The notes under the pieces were generated by a model. That model worked only from the letters and a program-made list of their open reading frames with translations. It was not told the origin of the DNA and did no database searches. DNA of 18,876 bases from the NCBI GenBank assembly GCA_028565635.1, contig JAOXYB010072500.1, forward strand, positions 1-18,876. Direction: 5' to 3'. Positions 10,126-16,900 of the stretch are shown here, piece by piece; the first letter of the stretch is position 1; each line of letters starts with the position of its first letter. Source of the DNA: Phoronis ovalis. Lineage: Eukaryota; Phoronida; Phoronidae. Made by a program: the position numbers and the translations under genes.

Positions 10126-10641
10126 TGTCTTCAACTTTATATATAAAAGTAAGGAAAAGCATTGTATAATTGACAAAAGTATTGCATTTTCAGAATATTA
10201 TTCTACTCACAATACAATATATACTATAATTTTGAAACGCTTGGCACGGCATACGGACGAGCATTGATTATACCTGTAAGGCTTTGGTGTTGTTCAGAAC
10301 GTCCGTCTTTACCGCGTCAGTTTCGACTGTTTGCGATGTTTTCTTTCTCTACAGTCGCGCTTTACTCTAAAAGAAAGCCTTTTAATACGTCATCTGCTGC
10401 GGAACGAATTAACCTTGCTATGTACACCTACCTTCAGCATTGCACATTGATCAAAGGTATCCTGTCCGGGGGAAAAGGCAATTAAGTGTGGTTGGATAAC
10501 TACGAAACTTCAAATCAAAATTAAAAAATCTTGCATGTTGATTCTTATACTTATAGGCACAAGGTTTCGTCTGTGTCAGAATTAAGTAATTTGTGATACT
10601 GGACCCCTTGAATATAGGTTTAACCAGGTTTAACGGCCGCG

Positions 10642-10680
10642 TGGACGGACATCTCGGACGGACATCCCGGACGGACATCT
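10642..10680 (+). repeat. 13-bp tandem repeat, three units
   Basis: The unit CGGACGGACATCT (last base C in unit 2; first base T in unit 1) occupies 10642-10654, 10655-10667 and 10668-10680. It sits in a short GC-richer stretch about 240 bp upstream of the ASNSD1 start codon. Whether it is regulatory is unknown. Confidence 0.9.
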
Positions 10681-10799
10681 GATCGCTATGTAACCCCCGG
10701 GATGTAACCATGCATACTTGCATATGCAAAAATAATGGATGCGCTAAAAAAGCCATATTCCAAAAACTCTGCATTGCATGTAATGAAACATATTAGGGA

Positions 10800-10916
10800 A
10801 AGTGGATGTTAGTAGATATTCCCTATACATCACCACCAGATGGCGAGGTGACATACCGGAAGCAGTAACATGCCGAGATCGAAAACTTGAACAGGTTCAA
10901 TCTTCTTTCCTGTGAA
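10800..10916 (+). promoter_or_regulatory. Probable ASNSD1 promoter / 5' leader with CTCF-like and ETS-like sites
   Basis: CCACCAGATGGCG at 10833-10845 fits the core of the bilaterian CTCF consensus (CCASYAGRKGGC). ACCGGAAG at 10855-10862 is a textbook ETS-family site, common in TATA-less housekeeping promoters close to the transcription start. No TATA box is apparent. A six-codon upstream frame follows. Motif matches are by eye; binding is inferred. Confidence 0.45.
10870..10890 (+). other. Short upstream open frame in the ASNSD1 leader
   Basis: ATG CCG AGA TCG AAA ACT TGA encodes MPRSKT and ends 26 nt before the main start codon. If it lies in the mRNA it could tune translation of ASNSD1. 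Human ASNSD1 mRNA carries a much longer upstream frame (ASDURF, a prefoldin-like protein), but six codons cannot be a homologue of that. Confidence 0.35.
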
Positions 10917-10973
10917 ATGTGTGGTATATGTTGCATATTACACAGCTCTGATGCATCAGAAGTTGTAGGAGAG
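10917..10973 (+). CDS. ASNSD1: ASNSD1 exon 1 (start codon, 19 codons)
   Basis: The exon encodes MCGICCILHSSDASEVVGE and ends at GAG|GTATAT, phase 0. The human protein begins MCGICC, and glutaminase class II enzymes need this Cys2, so the start is secure. The context is GAAATGT, with G at -3. The exon is short and would be missed by length-based gene finding; it is supported by family signature and by phase match with the next exon. Confidence 0.93.
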
Positions 10974-13900
10974 GTATATATCTTTTAAAGCTGTTTACAA
11001 AATTTTGTAGTTTTTTAAATAGAAAATTGATAGACAAGTGTAGAAATCCAATCCTGCATGATTACAAAATAGATGGAAAAGTACTTAAACATAAAACATC
11101 CGAAAAGTACTTGGGGTGCACTATTACAACTTGGATTGGAATGTGCACATTAACCTCATCTGCAGCAAAGCAAACAGAACATAGGCCAACACAGCATGGG
11201 GACGTGCTGCCCGCTATGTCACCAACAGATATAGAAACCGATCAAGTGTAAAACAACCTGAAATGGATCCCCCTAGAACAGAGCATTCCACATCGATCTA
11301 CAGAAGTGTAAGGACGACACGTATTATTACAACGACGGGCATACACTCGTCGCTTCACAGAAGAGCGTGGTAGCCTGGGATTTTCAGTTAAAAAACAAAA
11401 TGTAGGATTGTTGCCTTTGGCCTCCTATACAAAGAAACTTGGGAATGTGCCACTGGCCTCCTAACACCAAAAAAAAAACTCAGGAGTAAACCGTTTGGCC
11501 TCCTAACCAAACCAAAAAGTCGTTTTAAGGACTAACCCTTGGGGCAGATACAAACCATCTTTAATAGTTTAATTCCTAGCTGATGAGGACAATCAAGTCC
11601 GAAACAGCAGCTGTCCTAGGATTTAGTTGGACTAGAACACCTCAGTAAAGACCACAAAAAAACTTCTTTATAACATTAATTCCAATTGAGAACTACACAT
11701 AGACCTGTCTCAGTCCATAAAAGGGTTCACTCCCTCACAGGCCTATAGTCTCACAGGATTTTTATCCGTGTTCAAATTAAAATCAGCCCGCACGGAGCCT
11801 GGTACACAACCACACATTAAAATAACAGTCCTAAATCTGTTAGTGGTTCATTAGTGTCTAGCAGGACCTTGATAGTGTATCTGGTTAGACTACTACGCCC
11901 ACATAATCAGGCAAGATTATCGATGTTCTACAAGATTGAGAATGGCTTAGTAGCCATGCATTGATAAAGACCAGTACCTAATACCCCCAGCACGGCATAC
12001 CAGACACATGCACATCAGCACAATATATTAGATCCCTCCATGCAAGACAAATTACAGACGAGGCTCTTTCTTTCCAAGAACAATAATGGAATGGAACAGT
12101 CTCCCCCCCAATGCTGTAACAGCTATTTCACTTGGTGGCAAGTTTTTTCAACTAAATCAAACCCAGATATTTCTAATAACCCGCATTGTACATATTCTGC
12201 ACTCTTGTCAAGTGCACACACCTCTAGCAGGATCTTCAATTAGTTGAAGGTGGCTAGTTACAGAAGAAGAAATTACGGTGTAACGCGAACCCCGGCCCTA
12301 GTGACTAGTGTAGTCCTAATAAATATATTTATTTATTAATATGCCCAATATCTGATGTAGTGGGCCTATTACCCTAGTCCTGATTTCTGGGATTTTTTTA
12401 ATGACAGCTTCCCTATATAGGCAAAGTTAAGATCATGCAGTCCATGACTATGTACCGCATGAGTATTCTGTAATAACATGAATATGACATCATTTTGGAC
12501 TTGGGCCCGGGGACTCGGGCTATGTGAGTAAGAGAGTTATAGTTTTTTTGTAGATATTATTCCGTCTCCTGATCTGAAGGATAACATAATTAAGTAACCA
12601 ATGCAAGGTGAAGCTGACCAGATTGTAGCTGCAGTAACTTTCACCCTTTAATAACTATAGTTATGCCAGCTGGCTTTAAGGCTGCAGTAGCATCTAGTAT
12701 GTAAAAACATTGAAATTTTTCACAGCAACATTTTCTGCGCATATTTTCACGTAATTATTTCGAGTTCATTGAGACTAATAAATCTCCATAAATCATTATA
12801 TAAATATTTTGTTTTAAAACTTTTCATTAGTTATTTGAACACTTTTTCAAGAAATTTTGCAATCGTACCTGTTTTATTCCAAACTATTACTAGCTTTTTT
12901 AGTCATTATTTATGTCATTTCAGACTTTGATACAAGAGAAGTCCCGATTACTTAATCGAGGTCCTGATGCCATTGCTTCTTGTAGAGTGAAGTTGTATGA
13001 TTCAACATATGCATTGTTTTATGGATGTGTTCTTCATTTTCAAGGCAGTCTTACACCCCAACCAATACAAGATGAAGAGGGTAATATATTTCTGTGGAAT
13101 GGTGAAATATTTGGTGGGTTGCAGGTATGGTTAAATGCAAAAAATATGATACAATTAACAATGTGCATGCCAGGCTTCAAGTATGCAATTTAAGTGTAAA
13201 ATATAGAAATATTGTTAATTATGGGTGCCTTCAATAATCTTTCACCAGTTTCAAAACAATTTCTTTATAGCATGTTATCTATTATAATAAAAGGTCTAAT
13301 ACTGGATTGATTCCACAGAATTCCTAATTTTACCTGGGAATTCACCTTACGACAAAACAAATTCCACATCTTACCATTTCCCTATATAGGGGGCTTCTAT
13401 TTTGAGGTTTCCACCAAAATTACGAACTTTCACCTCTTTACTTGTGACTAGTACAAACTTATATACAACACTCAAATCTGTGTGATGCGAATGTTTGCAT
13501 AATAATATGAGACTTTCTGAATGCTGTGAGAGATGATCACTACTAGACTGGTGTCTTAATTGAAAATGTAATTTCTGTAGTTTGCTCTAAGTTAAATTTG
13601 AAGTTTTAGGCAGTCATGGGGATGTGTACATCTATATCATTCAGCAGGAATTGAAAGTCTGAATAACAAGTCGATCCTTAATTACATTGAAAATGTTATA
13701 CCGAAAACTGCAGATTCCAATACACTGCATTTGTATCTTCTTACAATATTGTTTTGCCTATTTTCGCTCCTTTCACGCCACTGATTTGAGATCATTTTGT
13801 GCAATTGAACTTTTAGCTGTCTTGCCCCACTGATTATTCACCTTCAGTCTCTCCTGGGAAAATGTTCCAGTTATGGCTTGTAGTTGATCGCCCACTGTGA

Positions 13901-16900
13901 TGTTGTAATGCTGAAAATAACATGAATATATTTACTGAATGCAAAGTTTATTATTTTAATTAACCACACCTAATGTACACTTACAAGTCAACAATTATAA
14001 TAATTAATTATTAATATTAATAATTATAATAATTCTTAATTATATAAAAAAAGACAATTACAAAAGTGAACTTAAAATCTTTCATCTTTTCAGCTTTTAA
14101 AAAATTACTTTTCAAGCATCTTAGTCTATTCACTTAATATATTGTTCTGGCAGAATTTGAGTGATGCCACAGTTGAATTCTGTTTAGAATGTAGAGACCA
14201 AATTTATGTTTGCATCATCACATAGTAAATGTATGTCATGACATGCAGACTTTTCATATATCAGGTGTAAACAGGTTTAAGAAAAAGTTGATAGTAGTTG
14301 TGACATCAATTCCAATCTTCATAACTTTACAGGTATCACCAGGAGAAAATGATGGCACCGTACTTATGAAGCAACTGGTTAGCTGCAAGACAGATACAGA
14401 TATATTACTAGTTATGTCAAAGATTCAAGGACCGTGGTCATTTATTTACTGGCAAGTATGTATACATTATTATTATGGATCAACCAGTGTTCTCCACAAA
14501 AAAACTTATACTTGTTCAGGGAACCAATGAACTTTAGTAAAAAACCTTGTATTATTTATCAACATTTTTATCTATCCATGTTTGGGTTTTACATAAATAA
14601 TATCATTGGCCTTGGAACATGTATACACTATTTTATGGAAAACACTGGATCAAGCATGTTGGAGTCAGAACAAGATTGTTCAGTTTAAATAAATTATAGG
14701 AATATAATAGCAGAGACATGATATAAGGATGTAGGTAAATTTTTTGTTTGATTACTAAATGCTTAAAATGCATTATTAAAAATATAGACATCATGTACAA
14801 AGGTTAAAGGTAATAATTGGTATCTTTTTAGTATATTAATACCCTGTCATATAGTGTTAAAGATTTCAGATAAATAATAAGGGGATGTAGTAGTTGCAGA
14901 CTTGGAATGATGTTCTGATGTAGTTCCAGACATACATGCAGTAAGGGGTTATGTTGTAGTTGTAGGTTCAGACAAGGTAAAAGTTTCTGTTGTAGTTCCA
15001 GACATACATGCAGTAAGGGGTTCTGTTGTAGTTCCAGACATACATGCAGTAAGGGGTTATGTTGTAGGTTCAGACAAGGTAAAAGGTTCTGTTGCAGTTG
15101 CAGATGTAGTTGAGAGTTCTGTAGCAGTAGTAGTCTGTGAAAATCCTAAAAGTGATAGTTATATATAAAAATATTAAACTTTTAAGTGAAATTCCAAAAC
15201 CAAAAGCAATGCAGTTCATAGATTGTTAAAAGTCCTCAAGAGAAATAAAACTTTTCAATAATAATACCAATTTACTACAGTAGCAACTTTGCCATCTGTG
15301 AATAGTTCATCACCTGGAAAATAGACACAATACATGGATTTCCCTTGAAAATGGCCACAAAACATTCTGTAGGTCAATCTTGTCTGTGAGATTAACACTG
15401 TTGGATGCACTGAATTTTTAAAACTCCCATTTCAATACACTGAGACAATCTGTTTTTTTTAAATTCCTTTATAGTTATGACAGGATGCATATGTGTGCCA
15501 AAAATCAAGTCAGTACGTTATGCCATCCTACCCAAACATTGTATACTATTTACAATAATTAATGAATGGCAGATTATAAAGGAAATAGATAATCAAATAT
15601 CTAACTATTCTATAATTTGAATGTTGGTCAAAGTATCTGTCACGGTTTAATCATATCATTTTAATTTGAGGTTTACTGATACTTGAGGATTGAGTAAAAG
15701 CAGAAGAAGTCACCTGCAAAGAATCGCTATCAGAAATTTTCAACTTCGTATGGTTAATAAGAATAAATCTTAGTTATGCAATTATTTCAGTTCAAAAGTA
15801 TACAGCTTTTGAACGTTAAACTGTGTCTTGATAATATTTTGCAACACAGTTACACTAGTTAAAGGAGCTTTATGGTAGCTAGAATAGTAGTTTAATTTCT
15901 AAAATGTTAGGATACATTACAAAATAACTGTTATTGTATTACTGTTTATACTCGGAATGAACTAAAAACAACAAAAATTTAATTGTTATAAATATATAAT
16001 ATTGTATTGTAGAGAACTTGTTCTTACCCAGAAAAGTCCAGTTTTCATCAGCCACCATCATGATTGTCACTTATTTGGCATACTTCTTCACATTAAAGTT
16101 AGCAGTTCTGCATAAAAATCTGTCATTGGGATGGCTTCTTCATAAAGACACTTAGCCGAGCTGACAAATTGATATATTACTAAAGGAATGTCATACTGTT
16201 AAATATGTGCATTAACTTGATATTTAACCACATTTCATAATATGTGTGAAAATGTCTTTATACTACCATAAAAAAAGGATGCAAATTTTGTAAAACTTGA
16301 TTTCCCTGCCAGTATGCTATATCATAAAGATGCTACCGCAGTCTGTCTGTGTCTCTTCTTTGAGATTCACATTGAATTAAAGTTAACAATCAACTTTTGC
16401 ATCATTTGTAGCTGAGTAATCACTTATGTGTTTGGCCATTACTTATTTATGTGCTGCTCATTTTCATTGCCTAGTTCTATGTTACAGGCACTGAAACAAC
16501 AAGTTCTTGTTATTAATTAATTATAATGGTCACCACATTCACAATTTCAGAATTCTATCTGTGAACGGAGAAAGGATTGTGTTGCACACTAAATAATAAT
16601 AATAATGCTGGTAGCAGACATATTTTTCATTGCAGCAACTGTTTTACTGGCTTACAGTCGCCTGGAGTCACTACATATCTGAATGCAAACTGTTTTTCTG
16701 TTAAAACTATGCAGAGGCAGTAAAATTTATCATTAAAATTTTGATCTGTCTTGCGTAATGAATTGTCTGTATATTATATAAATGTGTAGAGACAAGGTTA
16801 TAAGTGTAAAAAATAATATTCTTTTTAGATTAAAACCAAGAAGCTATGGTTTGGCAGAGATATTTTTGGACGAAGGAGTCTACTTTGGCATTTACCCGCT

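Larger units (their letters stand above)
7187..10799. other. Receptor 3' UTR and intergenic sequence
   Basis: About 3.6 kb of AT-rich DNA between the receptor stop codon and the ASNSD1 promoter. No convincing gene was found on either strand. The first part should be 3' UTR. Further on there are an unclassified repeat patch (8515-8778), one open frame with an acceptor-like start (8852-9009), a hairpin (9369-9424), a TTTTGAAAC inverted/direct repeat family (10080-10247) and a short GC-richer tandem repeat (10642-10680). These are listed separately. Confidence 0.7.
11024..12275 (+). mobile_element. Decayed non-LTR retrotransposon (LINE) fragment, 3' end of the reverse-transcriptase ORF, interrupted
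   Basis: The translated pieces match the C-terminal end of CR1/Jockey-like LINE ORF2 as I know it: RNPILHDYKIDGK and SEKYLGCTIT near 11040-11125, AARYVTNRYRNRSSV near 11206-11250, LKWIPLEQ (11258-11281), then after an insert ARLSMFYKIENGLVA from about 11911, and SFFPRTIMEWNSLPPNAVTA from about 12067. About 60 residues normally present between KANRT and RRAARYV appear to be deleted near 11170-11205. Several stop codons and frameshifts show it is dead. It is a 5'-truncated copy in the same orientation as ASNSD1. Ends are approximate. Confidence 0.85.
10974..12923 (+). other. ASNSD1 intron 1 (1,950 bp)
   Basis: The donor is GTATAT and the acceptor TTATGTCATTTCAG. It holds a decayed LINE, itself interrupted by an insert that carries a hammerhead ribozyme (listed separately). 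Between about 12280 and 12923 only AT-rich sequence was seen, including the palindrome ATAACTATAGTTAT near 12651-12664. Confidence 0.9.
14456..16828 (+). other. ASNSD1 intron 3 (2,373 bp)
   Basis: Donor GTATGT, acceptor TTCTTTTTAG. It holds a 36-bp tandem array (14914-15126), a 9-bp inverted repeat GTTCAAAAG/CTTTTGAAC at 15790-15798 and 15806-15814, and a possible minus-strand first exon at 16028-16061. The remainder is AT-rich with no recognised element. Confidence 0.88.

Noticed and set aside
10264-10485. 73-codon frame upstream of ASNSD1 as a gene or as an ASDURF homologue
   Set aside because: The translation has no prefoldin-like coiled-coil character, no recognisable domain and no supporting splice or start context.
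10451-10774. 107-codon minus-strand frame across the 13-bp tandem repeat
   Set aside because: Its length comes from the GC-richer repeat stretch with few stops; the translation resembles no protein and has no splice support.
12040-12243. 67-codon + frame as an independent gene
   Set aside because: It is an out-of-frame reading of the LINE end; the other frame gives the LINE motif SFFPRTIMEWNSLP.
12912-12923. ATG at 12912 as a start for ASNSD1
   Set aside because: The true start with the required Met-Cys-Gly-Ile is found at 10917, and 12912-12923 is the acceptor end of intron 1.
16030-16050. CTGATGA on the minus strand as a hammerhead core
   Set aside because: No GAAA at a workable distance and no stem pairing.
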